A stretch of 64,000 nt of DNA from Anoplopoma fimbria (taxonomy: Eukaryota; Chordata; Actinopteri; Perciformes; Anoplopomatidae). The stretch is taken from the NCBI RefSeq assembly GCF_027596085.1, contig NC_072451.1, forward strand, positions 649,479-713,478. Direction: 5' to 3'. Under the pieces are notes generated by a model. It worked only from the letters and a program-made list of their open reading frames with translations. It made no database searches and was not told where the DNA came from. Shown piece by piece: positions 21,251-35,700 of the stretch (position 1 is the stretch's first letter; the number at the start of each line of letters is the position of its first letter). The position numbers and the translations under genes are program-made.

Positions 21251-23632
21251 CCTCACATTCATTAATATTTTATCTTTATTATTGTTCAAATACATTTTTT
21301 AAATGCAACATGAAAAGCACAATCACACGGGAAAATAGACACGTCTCTCTGAAGTCTGCTTTAATAAAACAGGAAATAAAAACAGGCTGTATTCTTTTTA
21401 TTTTAATCCCTTGGAACTAAAGGTTGTTTTAAGGTAGAAAAACAGCTTTCTGCTGGTTTAAACTGGACAGGAAGTGACTTACAGTGACGACGGAGCGTCC
21501 TGATTGGTCAGCGGTCGCTCTCCGCTTTCTGATTGGCTCTGAACCAGACAGGACTGGTGGTAAAAGCTCTACAAGGATGAAACCACAGAAACAAACCCTG
21601 AACCTCACACGACTCTCAGAATGCTTTTCTTTTTTTAACCGCTGGAACTTCTCAGGAACCTTTTGATGGGAACGCAGGAACTTTAGGTTTGGATCCTGGA
21701 CTTCAGATGGTCCAGGATCCATCTGGGTGGTGTTGCTGATCTTTCTACGGACTAACAAACAAAACAGGAAGATAACAGAGCTGAAAATGATGTCACTCAT
21801 TCTCCAAACAAAGCATTTGATGGTTTCTGCCTCGTTTCTTCATCATAAATAACAACAATCTGAACGTTTTTCACCGATGATCAAAAACAACGAAACATTT
21901 CAAGATTTGAAAATCATTTTCTGACACCGAAAAAATAAAAGATTAATCTCTTGAGTTACTTTTACCAGCAAAAGACAAAAAGTCACAAGTTCCAGCTTCT
22001 GAAATGTGAAGAACATCAGGTTTTACCTCCGTCGTGGTAAACTTAACGTCTGGTTATCTCCACACAAATGATTTATCACAAAATAACAAAAAGTTGCAGC
22101 CCTGAATAACACGAGGACTTTGTGTAAAATTGTTGTAGAAATAATTAACTAAATCATTTTCATGGTTGAATGTGTGTTTGGTTCTCGTAGGTTCTCCGTA
22201 GTTCCAGCGACTCATAAACAATCTGCTGTAGTGGTTATTAAAGAAAACATAGTGGAAACATTCAGCCAGCTACCTGTACACACCTGTCTGTCTGTCTGTC
22301 TGCAGTGATGGACAGACAGCAGAATCACCACAGAGTTCTTAAAAACTAGTAAAAAGGCAGAAGAGGAACATAAAGAAACAGTAATGCAGGTTAAGTAAGC
22401 GAGCAGGGTTACATCTTTTGTATTTTTTCTTCTTTAAGTAAAGAAATAACAGGAAGAAGAGGAAGAGAACCCCGAAAATATTCAAGCAGGAAGCTAATAG
22501 ACAAACCTGTGTTCACCTCAGAGGGCGAGAAGCTAAAACTGCTACGAACAAATCACAAAATACAGTTGTTGGGTTTTTTTTCTCTCTTGACGCTAACGGT
22601 GATTCTATCTTTACGTCTGTTTTGTTTTTTTCCCTTCTTCTTCTTCTTCTTCTGTCCTTCCCGTGACGTCTCCTGACGTCTCGTCCCGTCCCGTCGTCGG
22701 GCCTCCAGGCTTCGTCCTTCAAAATAAAGGCGGGACAGCAGAGCGGTCGGTCCAGGTGGCGTTAACACACCTGTCCTCACAAAGCAGCGTCCGGTCCTGG
22801 TTCTCACTACGGCCCCGTTTAAAGTCCAACTACGGCAATATATATACGGATTCATATATTTATATAGCTGAAGGCCAAACCGTCCTCCATCAACCAACGA
22901 GCTACAGAGAGCCGCCCTCCACCTCCTCCTCCTCCTCGGTAATGAGAATGAATGGAGAGATCAGAAAGTCCAGTTTATTTTGACCCCCGTTGCTTCACCT
23001 GTTCTCTCCCCCAGAACCCGACCACCACACCGTCCTCCCTCTCTCACGCCCCCCCCTTCCCCCTACCCACCAGCGTCAGTCTGCGGCGGCGGCGGAGACG
23101 CTTAAAACGGCGCTCCGGTGGACCAAGCAGACATCCAGGAGGCGGGGTTTATTTATTTTTTTCGTCCCAAAGAAAGAGGAAGTTCTTCCAGGTGAGAGAG
23201 GAGTTGTGGCGTCTTGTCCAAAACCAAGGGGGGGCAGTGGTGGTGAGGGGGGGTAGGGTAGGGGGTAATGATCCTCAATGTTCAGAAGTCCGCGGGTTGA
23301 AGGAAACCCGGCGGTGGCGCGTAGCATCGCGGTTGAAGAGATCCCGTGCCCTCCGGTCCAGGAGGGGCGTCACCGCTCCTCCACAAACGAGGGGGGGGTT
23401 GGGGGCGTGTGTGTGTGTGTATGTGTGTGTGTGGGGGGGTTCAGCCTCGTCGTGGGGGGTGTCATCGCCTCCCCCCGCCGCCACCTTTTCTCGCCGGTTT
23501 AATTTTCCACTTCAGATGGAGCTGGTCTCGGTCACACTGGTTCTGGTTCTCCTCCCCCTCACGGTTTCTCCTGGTGGTAGGTTTGATTCTATCGTTGACG
23601 TCCGGACTCAAAGCGCCGCCTCGGGCCGGCGT
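21251..23632 (-). other. Probable SMG7 3' UTR and flank
   Basis: Sequence following the SMG7 stop on the minus strand. It is GC-rich near the stop and contains GT and C/G homopolymer runs (about 23400-23470). Several minus-strand AATAAA words occur (for example TTTATT on plus near 22976, 23148 and 21275); which one ends the transcript cannot be decided. Frames at 22952-23782 overlap the UTR and the last exon antisense and are not called. Confidence 0.45.
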
Positions 23633-26600
23633 TCAGTGCGGCGGGTTCATGGTGCCGTGACCTCGCTGCTGCTTCTGCTTCTGCTGCAGGAGGAGCTGCT
23701 CCAGGGCCGACGGGCCCGGCTGCATCATGGAGCTGGACCAGATCGACTGCAGGAGGACAGAGGAGCGTTAGAGGAGCGTTAGAGGAGCAACGCACCACAA
23801 ACCTCAACAATCACATCAGAACGGAAGGAAACCCAAGTATCGATCATTAATGATCCACAATGTCAGATAGAGTAGATTAAATGATGTTATAATCAAGTTA
23901 AACATCATAATTCATCTCTAATATCTATTTATATTCATGTGAAAACATCTCCTTCAAGCTACTGGATTTATTCTAGTTCATCACCAACACTACATTTTAC
24001 AGATTACATGTGAACACATCATGATAACGTTAGAATTTACCTTCAGACAATACTCATTTTCACTGAACAGAGCCTGAACGCATCACAATGTAACTGAACT
24101 GAACCTCCGTTCATTAGCCGTTAGCGGTGCTGCTAACGTTACTAGCTAAACACAGGTTGGTTGTTTACATTGTAACATTATCAGAGATCAGAGACTAGAG
24201 AAGCATAAATGAAGTCCTGATCCACGTCCATGTTGAACCGTGAGGAGGATCGGTACGGGTCGACTATAGTCCGTTACACGATTAGTTAGCATGATGCTAA
24301 TGATGCTAATCCTTCAGAGCTTTGTATTTCAGTAGAAAGAACATTTCAATCATGAACATGGTTAATGTCTGTGGGTCAGAGGACCTTGAGGCTGTCGAGC
24401 AGCACGGTGGAGGACGACTCCTCCATCGGAGACTCCTGATTGGTCCAGGAGCTGCCGGTCGGCCCCGTCTGGTGCCAGCTGGAGTCTGAAGCTGCCGAGG
24501 AGGCTGCAGCCGGCAGGTAGTCCAGCCCGAACCCGCTGACGGCTCCTAGACCACAACAACCACATGTCAACACCTGGCAGCAAAGCTCCCCGTTTACTAA
24601 ACCCTCTGGACCCCCTGAACCGCCTCAACCACTTGAACCCTCCGGACCCACGTCCGTCTAAAGCCCCTGATCCCTTCCCTCAGAACCCCCTGAACCCTCT
24701 GATCCCTCTGATCCCTCTGAACCCTCTGGACCCTCTGATCCCTCAGAACCCCCTGAACCATCTGAACCCTCAGAACCCTCTGGACCCTCTGATCCCTCAG
24801 AATCTGAACCATCTGATCCCTCAGAACCCTCTGGACCCTCTGATCCCTCAGAACCCCCTGAACCATCTGAACCATCTGATCCCTCAGAACCCTCTGGACC
24901 CTCTCTGGACCCTCAGAACCCTCAGAACCCCCTGGACCCTCTGATCCCTCAGAACCCCCTGAACCATCTGATCCCTCAGAACCCTCTGGACCCTCTGGAC
25001 CCTCAGAACCCTCAGAACCCCCTGGACCCTCTGACCCTCAGAACCCCCTGAACCATCTGATCCCTCAGAACCCCTGAACCATCTGATCCCTCTGGACCCC
25101 TGAACCCTCTGGACCCTCTGGACCCCCTGAACCCTCTGAACCCTCTGGACCCTCTGAACCCCCTGAACCCTCTGGACCCTCTGGACCCTCTGGACCCCGT
25201 CCCTCCCTCACCGGTCTTGTCGGCCTTCCAGCGGTCCACCATCCTGCGGTCCCGGCTGTCCGGAGTGCCTATGGGCCCGAAGTTGGAGAAGGGCATGGCT
25301 CCGTGGTTGTGTGTGGGGGGAGGACGGCAGGCTGCTGGGGTTGGAGGAGTGAGGGGATTGGCTGGCCGGGGTGGAGTGATCTACCAATCAGATCACAGCA
25401 TGTTTCACGGAGCGTTCTTCACTAAACATTAACACACTTCCTGTTTACATGTGATCAGCTGTGACGTACCAGAGCTGGCAGGCAGGGAGGGCGACCACGG
25501 CGTCCCTTCAAACAGCGAGTAGAGGGACGGCTCCTGGTGCATCATGGGAGCGTCGGGCTTGGAGCTGGGCGGCAGGTTCTTCCCGTAGGCCTGACTGAAG
25601 ATGCTGTTCTGGTTGTACTCCTGGAAACACAAACACAGCTCTGATCCATCCGGTATTGATCGGTTTATAAACAATACGCATCAACAACGTGAAGCCCAAA
25701 CTGATATTCACGTCTGGTTATGAATCGAGAAACATTTCTTTAATTTTTTTTAATTACAGATAGATTTTGAACATATACACTTTAATTATTTATACGTCCA
25801 TATTTACCAATTATGAACACATTTAAATTGACAGAATATGTTTGTTGAATAATATTTATTAGTGTATAATACTTATTTTATTTTCCTGGAAGCTGGAACC
25901 TCATTTCCTTCCTCACTTTAAACCCAAAACAGTGAATTTATTTATCTTAATCTTAAACGTTTTTTAAACCCTTAAAAGATATGCAGATGAATCAGATTCG
26001 GGTATGTAAAATGTAAAAGCAAAAACCTACATGTTAACTGAAGGTCAGAGTATTTGAAATATGATCTACTCTGCCATCTGGTGGTTGAACAACATCACAA
26101 GAAACAAACTTTTTGATTCGGAACATTTATCAGTTTTTTAAAGGAATAATATGCAACTTTTTATGCATTGAAACGTCTAAAAACAAGATGAACAATTAAT
26201 CAAGGTAAAGGTTTCATTTGGTCTCCTGTCAAAGGACTCCTATCTTCTTTCTGCAGCGTTTGGTAATCGTCTAACAGAAGCTGTTATGAATGTACTTGTA
26301 TACAGTCTTAAGACATCGTGTGTATTAGGAAGCACCTCACAATACGATAGATCACAAGATATTGCAATACTATACATATTGCAATACTCTTTGTTTTATT
26401 GAAAAGGAAAAAATAAAGCTTTGATGTTTTGATTGGAAACTATGTGAAATAATTGGTTTGATGTGAATATTATTAGGTTGGATCCCTCAGATCACGGGTC
26501 TGACCTGCATGGGGAAGCCAGAGATGGGCAGGAGAGAGGACGAGGAGACGACCTCGGGGCCACTGTCCATCCTGGTCTGGTTGGGCAGCTACAGAGACCA

Positions 26601-29600
26601 AAGGACAGACGGGGTGAGGACCAGCAGATCACTCACATGTCCAACAACCATTCATTCTCTTTTAATGTCCACCATGCTTCTCACAACACGCTGCAGAGCT
26701 GAGCTGTGTGGGTTGTAATCTCTACCCTCTGTGGTTTGACTGATCTTATCTTCTAAACCAGTGGCTGCCGAGTTCATAAACATTGGTCAGAGATATATTA
26801 TAGTGGTGTAACGGACCGTTATTGATCCCTGATCAGTACTGATCCTCCTCACGGTTCTTCACACTCCGTTTAACGTTAACCATCACAGAGTTAAATAAAG
26901 TTTTACTGACGATCGTTATCCTCCAATATATTCAGTAAAACATGAGATCAGGACTTCATTGATGCTTTGTAGTCTGATCTCTGATGATGTTACATTTTAA
27001 ACAACCAAAGGAGAGCTAGGAACGTTAGCAGCACCGCTAACGGCTAACAGGAGGAGAGCTAGTAACGTTAGCAGCACCGCAAACTAACAAGGGTTCCATA
27101 CAGTTACATTATGATGCCTTCAGGCTCTGTTCACGTTAATGTGTGTAACGTTATCATGATGTGTTCACATGTAATCTGTAAAATGTAGTGTTGGTGATAA
27201 ACTAGAACAAATCCAGTAGTTTAAAGGAGATGTTTTCACATGAATATAAACGGAGGTGGTTAAAAATAAATAGTCTGGATCCTTTGATCCTTTAGAATTT
27301 TTGATGGTTTACTTACGATCGCCAGTAAAACTTTATTTCACACTGTGATGGTTAACGGTAAACGGAGTGTGAAGAACCGTGAGGGGGATCAGTATGGATC
27401 AGGGATCAATAACGGTCTGTAACACCACTGGTTCCAACATATTTGACTTTTAGACTCAGAGTGTATTGATAAAGTATTGAATTAAGGGGTGAAATATTGG
27501 GGAGGTGGAAGACAGGGCTACATACAAATATGTTTGGTCCAGGAGCAGAGCTAAGAGGGCCGGCCAAGGCCTGGAAGAAATCAGGAGGCTTAGAAAAGAC
27601 GAGCTCCTCCTCCTCCTCAAAATCTGCTAGAGTTTTTAACAGGTCGGGAGGTAGAAGAGGCTTGTTGTCCTGAGAGATGAAGCCAGAGGAGGAGGAAGAA
27701 GAAGAAGAAGAAGAAGAAGAAGAGAGGGGGTAAAAAAAGAAGAGAAAGAAAGAAGGCAAGCCAGTAAGACTGAGCTGGAAAGAAGGAAAGTTAAGCCAAA
27801 AGCTACAGAGTCTGATCTCAGATCAGAGACAGTTCTACATCTCAAAGTTCATCCCACCAACAAAAGACACAACTAAAGAAAAGACTGAGCGGGAAAAGAC
27901 AAGAAACAGAAGCACAGAGACAGTAAAGCAGCAGGACCTCCTCCTCCTCCTCCTTCTCGCTCAGAGAGATGCTCACCTCATAGGGGGGGCCCCGGGGCCC
28001 GGCGGACCCGTCCTGCTCGGAGCAGATCCCCCCCGGCGGAGGCCTCTTCATCCGGTCCGCCATCACAGCCAGACCGTCCCCCATCCTGTAGGACGGCTCC
28101 CAGTAGAAGTCCTGCATCTTGACGTTGGGGTACTTGATCTTCTTCTCCATGCCGGCCGGCTGCAGCTGGTGCTCGTACAGCTTGAGAGGATCCTGAGCCG
28201 CCATGTAGAAGGCCTGCTGCTGCTGCTGAGGCTGCTTCAGGGACATCTGCATGGGAGGGATCTTCTGCAGAGCGGCCTGGGCCTGGTTCCACATCTGAGC
28301 CGGCTGATCCTGGACCTGCATGTACTGCCCAGACCACACACACAACCAGTTAGAACAGACCGTTACATCACTAACTACTGCTGATAAATGTCCCTGACAG
28401 AGTCACTATTTCCTGCTTCTTTTATCCTGAAACAACAACACCTGTTGCTGTGTTCTACAGGAACAATCGGGAACACCAGTGCTCTGTGGACTGACCTGCT
28501 GCAGACCCGGGTGGTGAGGTGGACTCTTCCCCATCCCGACCTGCTGGACCGGTTTGGTTGGAGACTGCTGCTGCTGCTGGTTCATCGCCTGCACCTGCAG
28601 CTGGACCGACTGTTGCAAGGCCTGGGCCTGGGTCTGCTGACCCTGGTTCATGGGCCCGGGCCCCGAGGACCCCGGCCCCTGACCCGGACCGGGACCAGAG
28701 GGCCTCTGCTGGCTGTAGGGAATGTGGGACGGCTTCCCGGCCTGGCTGCCGGCCTGGGCGTGGACGCCCGGCTGGAGGAAAGGTCCGGGGACGGTCACTC
28801 CGGTGGAGAAGGTGAAGCCCGGGTTCACCTGAAGACCTGGGAACGCCACTGGGGGAGGGATCACGTAGGCTGAGGGAGGGAAACCTGCAGGAACCAATCA
28901 GCTGTCATCAGACATCACTGAACAGAACCTCTATGCATGAGGGCGCCGAGAGGTTCTGATCCACTCAACAAACTACGGAGTCCATTAGAACACATATGGA
29001 TCTTTATAGAGCAGAACATTTAAAACAACAATGCCTCTTCATGCTCGTGGTGCATTCACCACGAGCATGAAGAGGCGCCCGCATGCTTTACTGAACAATG
29101 AGATCAATTCTAAGAAAGAACGACTGAGGCCGAAAGAGCCGAACTGTCTGTTTTCCGTTTTTCCAAATCTGCAGGGATTCACATTTAAGAAACACGGTGG
29201 TGGGTTTTATTTTGAGGGGAAATACTTTTTTCACTATTATTAGTTTTTTTAAATCTGCTTTGGCTGCAGGGTAAAGGTGAGCTTCGTTATGTCGTCTTTA
29301 AGCTGTTGTATATATATATTATTTTTTCTGCTTTGAGCGAGTGGAGAAAAGAAAATACAGGATTGAAACGCAGACTTTTAGGGTCGAAATCAAAAGCACA
29401 TTCCGATTATTATTTGATTCAGAATGGAAATCGAGACGCCACGAATCATATGTGAGAAAGAAACACGGCAGATAAATTCATGTTTAGATATGTGGCGATC
29501 TGTGGGTCTAAATATCCCTCTGGGTCATAAAATAATCTTCAAATCTCCAAACAAGAGAAGCTGGAAGCGGAAAATATTCAACATTTATGATTCCAGAAAG

Positions 29601-29670
29601 ATTGGAACGGTTAATTAACTGTCTAAACAGTTGCAGATCATTTTCTGTACATCGGCTAATTGATTGACTA

Positions 29671-29746
<76 letters not shown>

Positions 29747-32700
29747 CTGGTCTGCTGGGCAGTGGTGGGAAGGCTCCCGGGTGATGGATGGGGATGAACT
29801 GGGAGGAGCAGGTGGTTTGAGTTTGTGTGATGGGCGTCTTCTTAGCTTCAGACACCGGAGTCTTCCTCAGCTCTGTCTGCGCCTTCACCTGAAGGAGAGA
29901 GAGAGAGACAGTCCACCACGCCACGTCACCACGCCACGTCACCACGCCGCGTCACCACGCCGCCTCACGCCAGCGCTCACGTGTTTACACTCTACCTGTT
30001 TTCACTCTACCTGTTTTCCAGCGTCAGAGGTTTTCTCGTAGCCTCCCTTCTTCAGCTCGCTCTTCCTCTTCCCGTCCCTCTTGGGCTCTCCTTTCCCAGC
30101 AGCCCCGTTGCCCTTGTTGAAGTCGCGGCGCTCCTTGCCGCTGTCTTTCAGGTGGTGGCTGCGGGTGGGCTCGCGGCTCTGCTCTCTGGGTTTGATGTTC
30201 TCCTTGAAGGTGACGACGGGCCGCTCGCCGCCGTCGGGCCACGAGCTCTGCGTCTTCCCCGCCGACAGCACCGACTTCAGGCCGGAGTTCCCGCCGTCGT
30301 TGGCCGTCTGCTCGGCGTTGGATGACTCCTGCAGCACCGGCGCCTCCTTCTCCTGGGGCTCCTCCACGGCCCGCTCTGGAATGTCTGTGAGGAAGACGAG
30401 GAGGCCGTCTTCACTCAGCCTGCACTGGATCAGCCTGCAGAGAGGAGACGGGTTATGAGGAGGTGATGTCACTGAGGGGCCTTCAAGGACAACCGGAATA
30501 CTCACTGATCAAATACAACTTCTAGAGATCAAACAGCAGGTTTGTCTTTCTGCCACTGATACTAATTATTGATAATTGATGATCCATATTGTCAGAAACA
30601 GATCCCTTTGTTGTTTGATTATAGCAGCTGGTTCCAGACACTTTTTTTTGGCACCTAAATATAATCAGTCAGTAAACCATCAAATATACTAAATGTGTTT
30701 CTATTCTTCATAAAAACTCATAATTCAAATAATATGAAATAAAAGATTGTATTTTTATGGATTAAAACAGATCTAGTCATTATTAGTTTTAATGATGTAT
30801 TATAATCATAGAGCTCGTGTTATGAAGTTAAACATCATCAATTCATGTGAAAACATCTCCTTCAAACTACTGGATTTGTTCTAGTTTTCCAGACCATAAA
30901 CTCATGTTTAATTCAATTCAGTTTATTTTGTATAGCCCAGAATCACAAATTACAAATTTGCCTCAGAGGGCTTTACAATCTGTACACATGAGACATCCTC
31001 TGTCCTTCCCTCACATCGGCACAGGAAAAAAGTTTACAATGTTTACTGAGGGAATAAATCAAGAGAGAAGTAGAGTCATTTTCTCATAGACTTCTATACA
31101 ACCAGAGGAGTCGCCCCCTGGTGGACAGTGGAGAGAAGTAGAGTCATTTTCTCATAGACAGCAACATGGTTCAGTTTTTAGTGTCACAGTGTCTCCGCCT
31201 GCTGCACCGTGAGTATAGAGGGTTCGTTTGTTTTGTTGTGTTTAAATGAAACGAACATGCACAACTTAAAGAGCATCAAGAACACAAAGGAGTCCCAGGA
31301 CTAGTGTCCATCGTGGTCCCTGAGTTGGTTTCACTGTGTGACGGACAGACGGACACTCACCCCGGCTGGTTGTCGGCCACCCATTTGCCCAGACCGATGA
31401 GTCTCTGATGTCGAGTGTGGACCGGCAGGTTGTCCCTGTCCACCAGGATGCCCTGATGACCTTTAGTGAAGTCCAGGGACCTGAAACCCCAGCAGACATC
31501 AAGACAGGAAGCATTACGACTGATTCACCGACACTCATCCCACCGCCGGACTCTTGTCCTTCATCCATCCCACCGCCGGACCTTCGTCACTCATCCCACC
31601 CTAATGCCACCTCTGGATCCTCATGCCAACGCCAAACTTGCATCCCACCGATAAAACCTCGTCCCACCTCACAACCCTCGTCCCACCCTCGTCCCACCTC
31701 ACAACCCTCGTCCCACCTCACAACCCTCGTCCCACCCTCGTCCCACCTCCAACCCTCGTCCCACCTCACAACCCTCGTCCCACCGCACAACCCTCGTCCA
31801 ACCTAACAACCCTCGTCCCACCTCACAACCCTCGTCCCACCCTCGTCCCACCTCACAACCCTCGTCCCACCTCACAACCCTCATCCCACCGCACAACCCT
31901 CATCCCACCTAACAACCCTCGTCCCACCCTCGTCCCACCTCACAACCCTCGTCCCACCTCACAACCCTCGTCCCACCCTCGTCCCACCTCACAACCCTCG
32001 TCCCACCCTCGTCCCACCTCGTCCCACCTCGTCCAACCCTGTCCCACCCTCGTCCCACCCTCGTCCCACCGCACAGCCCTCCCTCGTCCCACCTCACAGC
32101 CCTCGTCCCACAACCCTCGTCCCACCTCACAACCCTCGTCCCACCCTACAACCCTCGTCCCACCCTCGTCCCACCTCACAACCCTCGTCCCACCACACAA
32201 CCCTCGTCCCACCTCACAACCCTCGTCCCACCTAACAACCCTCGTCCCACCTAACAACCCTCGTCCCACCTCACAACCCTCGCCCCACAACCCTCGTCCC
32301 CCACTCGCCCTCGTCCCACCTCACAACCCTCGTCCCACCCTCGTCCCACCCCACCGCACAGCCCTCGTCCCCCACCTCGTCCCACTCACAACCCTCGTCC
32401 CACCGCACAACCCTCGTCCCACCCTCGTCCCACCCCCACCGTCACAACCCTCGTCCCACCCGTCCACACCCTCGTCCCACCCACAACCTCGTCCCACCTC
32501 ACAACCCTCGTCCCACCTCACAACCCTCGTCGTCGTCCCACCCACACCCTCGTCCCACCCACAACCCTCGTCCCCTCGTCCCACCTCACAACCCTCGTCC
32601 CACCCACAACCTCGTCCCACCTCCACAACCTCGTCCCACCTCGCCCCACCACAACCCTCGTCCCACCCCACCTCGTCCCACCTCACAACCCTCGTCCCAC

Positions 32701-35700
32701 CTCACAACCCTCGTCCCACCCTCGTCCCACCTCACAACCCTCCACCCCAGCCCTCGTCCCACCCTCGTCCCACCTCACAACCCTCGTCCCACCCACACCC
32801 TCGTCCCACCCACCCTCGTCCCACCTCACAACCCTCGTCCCACCCACACCCTCCCACCCTCACACCCTCGTCCCACCCACAACCCTCGTCCCACCGCACA
32901 ACCCTCGTCCCACCCTCGTCCACCTCACAACCCTCGTCCCCACAACCCTCGTCCACCTCCCACCCTCGTCCCACCTCCACCCTCATCCCACCCACACCTC
33001 GTCCCCACCCTCGTCCCACCGCACAACCCTCACAACCCTCCCACCTCACAACCCTCGTCCCACTCACACCCTCGCCCCCCTCGTCCCACCTCCATCCCTC
33101 GTCCACACCCTCGTCCGTCACAACCTCGTCCCACCTCACAACCCTCGTCCCACCGTCACAACCCTCGTCCCCACAACCTCGTCCCACCTCACAACCTCGT
33201 CCCACCGTCACAACCCTCGTCCCACCCTCGTCCCACCTCACAACCTCGTCCACCCACACCTCGCCCCCTCACAAGCCCTCGTCCCACCTCACAACCCTCG
33301 TCCCACCACACAACCCTCGTCCCACCTCCCACCCTCAACCACTCCACAACCCCACCCTCGTCCCCCCTCGTCCCACCTCACAACCCTCGTCCCACCCACA
33401 ACCCCGTCCCCCTCGTCCCACCTCACAACCCTCGTCCACACCCTCGTCCCACCCCCACCGCACCCTCGCCCACCTCAACCCTCGTCCCACCTCACACCCT
33501 CGTCCCCCCACAACCCTCGTCCCACCTCGTCCCACCTCCCACACACCCTCGCCCCACCCTCGTCCCACTCACAACCCTCGTCCCACCGCACAACCCTCGT
33601 CCCACCTCACAACCCTCGTCCCACCAACCTCGTCCCACCTCGCACACCCTCGTCCCACCGCACAACCTCGTCCCACCTCACAACCTCGTCCCACCCTCGT
33701 CCACAACCCTCGTCCCACCACAACCCTCGCCCCCCCCCCCTCACAACCCTCGTCCCACCTCACAACCCTCGTCCCACCTCGTCCCGTCCCACCGTCACCA
33801 CCCTCGTCCCCCGCACAACCCGTCCCACCTCACAACCTCGTCCCACCCCACCCTCGTCCCACCTCACCCCTCGTCCCACCTCCCACAGCACAAACCTCGT
33901 CCCACCGCACAACCCTCGTCCCACCTCACAACCCTCGTCCCACCGCACAACCCTCGTCCCCCGTCCAACACCTCGTCCCACCTCACAACCCTCGTCCCAC
34001 CTCACACCCCTCCCGTCCCACCTCACAACCTCGTCCCACCGCACAACCCTCCCCACCTCGTCCCACCGCACAACCCTCGTCCCACCTCACCCTCGTCCCA
34101 CCTCACAACCCTCGTCCCACCGCACAACCCTCGTCCCACCTCACAACCCTCGTCCCACCCCTCACAACCCTCGTCCCACCTCACACACCTCGTCCCCTCG
34201 TCCCACCGCACAACCCTCGTCCCACCGCACAGCCCTCGTCCCAGGTCTTCCAACCCCCACCCACAGCCCTCGTCCCACCGCCGGCCCCACCGACAACCCT
34301 GCAACTCCACTCCTCGTCCCACCCTCGTCCCACCACCACAACCCTCGTCCCACCCACAACCCACGTCCCACCCTCCCACAACCCTCGTCCCACCTCACAA
34401 CCTCGTCCCCCCTCGTCCCACCTCACAACCCCTCGTCCCACCTCACAACCCTCGTCTCCGCACAGCCCTCGTCCCACCCACAACCCCCACCTCACAACCC
34501 ACCCCACCCTCGTCCCACCCACAACCTCGTCCCACCTCACAACCCCCTCGTCCCACCTCACAGCCCTCGTCCCACCCTCGTCCCACCTCACAGCCCTCGT
34601 CCCACCGCACAACCCTCGTCCCACCTCGTCCCACCTCACAACCCTCGTCCCACCCTCGCCCTCGTCCCACCTCACTCACAACCCCTCGTCTCACAACCCG
34701 TCCTCCAAGCCCTCGTCCCACCTCACAACCTCGTCCCACACCCCTCGTCCCACCTCACAACCCTCGTCCCACCGTCCCACAGCCCTCGTCCCACCTCACA
34801 ACCCTCCTCGTTTCACCCTCGTCCCATTTCACAACCCTCGTCCCACCGCACAATCTCCTCGTCCCACCTCACAACCCTCGTCCCACCGCACAACCTCGTC
34901 CCACTTCACAACCCTCGTTCATTTCACAACCTCGTCCCACCGCACAACCCTCGTCCCACCTCACAACCTCGTCCCACCTCACGTCCCACCCACAACCTCT
35001 TCCCACCGCACAACCCTCGTCCCACCCCACCCTCGTCCCACCTCACACCCTCGATCCCACCGGCGTCCCTGATCGAATGTACCCACCTCACAAGAATACA
35101 TTCTTCTCGCCCCCAAGAACCTCGTCCCACCTCACAACCCTCGTCCCACCGCACAACCCTCGTCCCACCTCACAACCCTCTTCCCACCGCACAACCCTCG
35201 TCTCACCCTCGTCCCACCTCACAAACCTCATCCCACAGCACAACCCTCGTCCCACCTCACAACCCTCGTCCCACCGCACAACCCTCGTCTCACCTCACAA
35301 CCCTCGTCCCACCTCACAAACCTCATCCCACCTCACAACCCGCCCTCCAACCGCACAACCCTCGTCCCACCGCACAACCCTCATCCCACCGCACAACCCT
35401 CGTCTCACCTCACAACCCTCATCCCACCTCACAAACCTCATCCCACCTCACAACCCGCCCTCCAACCGCACAACCCTTGTCCCACCGCTGAGCCCTCGTC
35501 CCAGGTCTTAATGAAGGAGGGAGTACCTCAGAGCGGGCCGGAGAGCAAGGAAACCCTGCAACTCAAACTCCTCTGGAAGGGGCGTCACTGTGGAGAAAAT
35601 AAACACACCTTGAGCTTCAAACAGCTTGAACATCTGACATACAAACATTACAGGACTGAAAACACGTTTATAAAAGTCTTTCTCAGCGTTTTAAACTGAA

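Noticed and set aside
20846..21265. Possible 139-codon gene
   Set aside because: No recognisable domain and no conserved splice pattern; compositionally like flanking non-coding DNA.
22952..23782. 276-codon frame on the plus strand
   Set aside because: It overlaps SMG7 last exon and UTR antisense and is Arg-rich from GC-rich repeats.
28388..28873. 161-codon plus-strand frame
   Set aside because: Antisense shadow of SMG7 exon 16.
31623..35072. Open frame of over 1100 codons (Pro/Ser/Thr/His-rich)
   Set aside because: It is a read-through of the SMG7 intron 12 minisatellite on the antisense strand, with no start context, domain or unique sequence.
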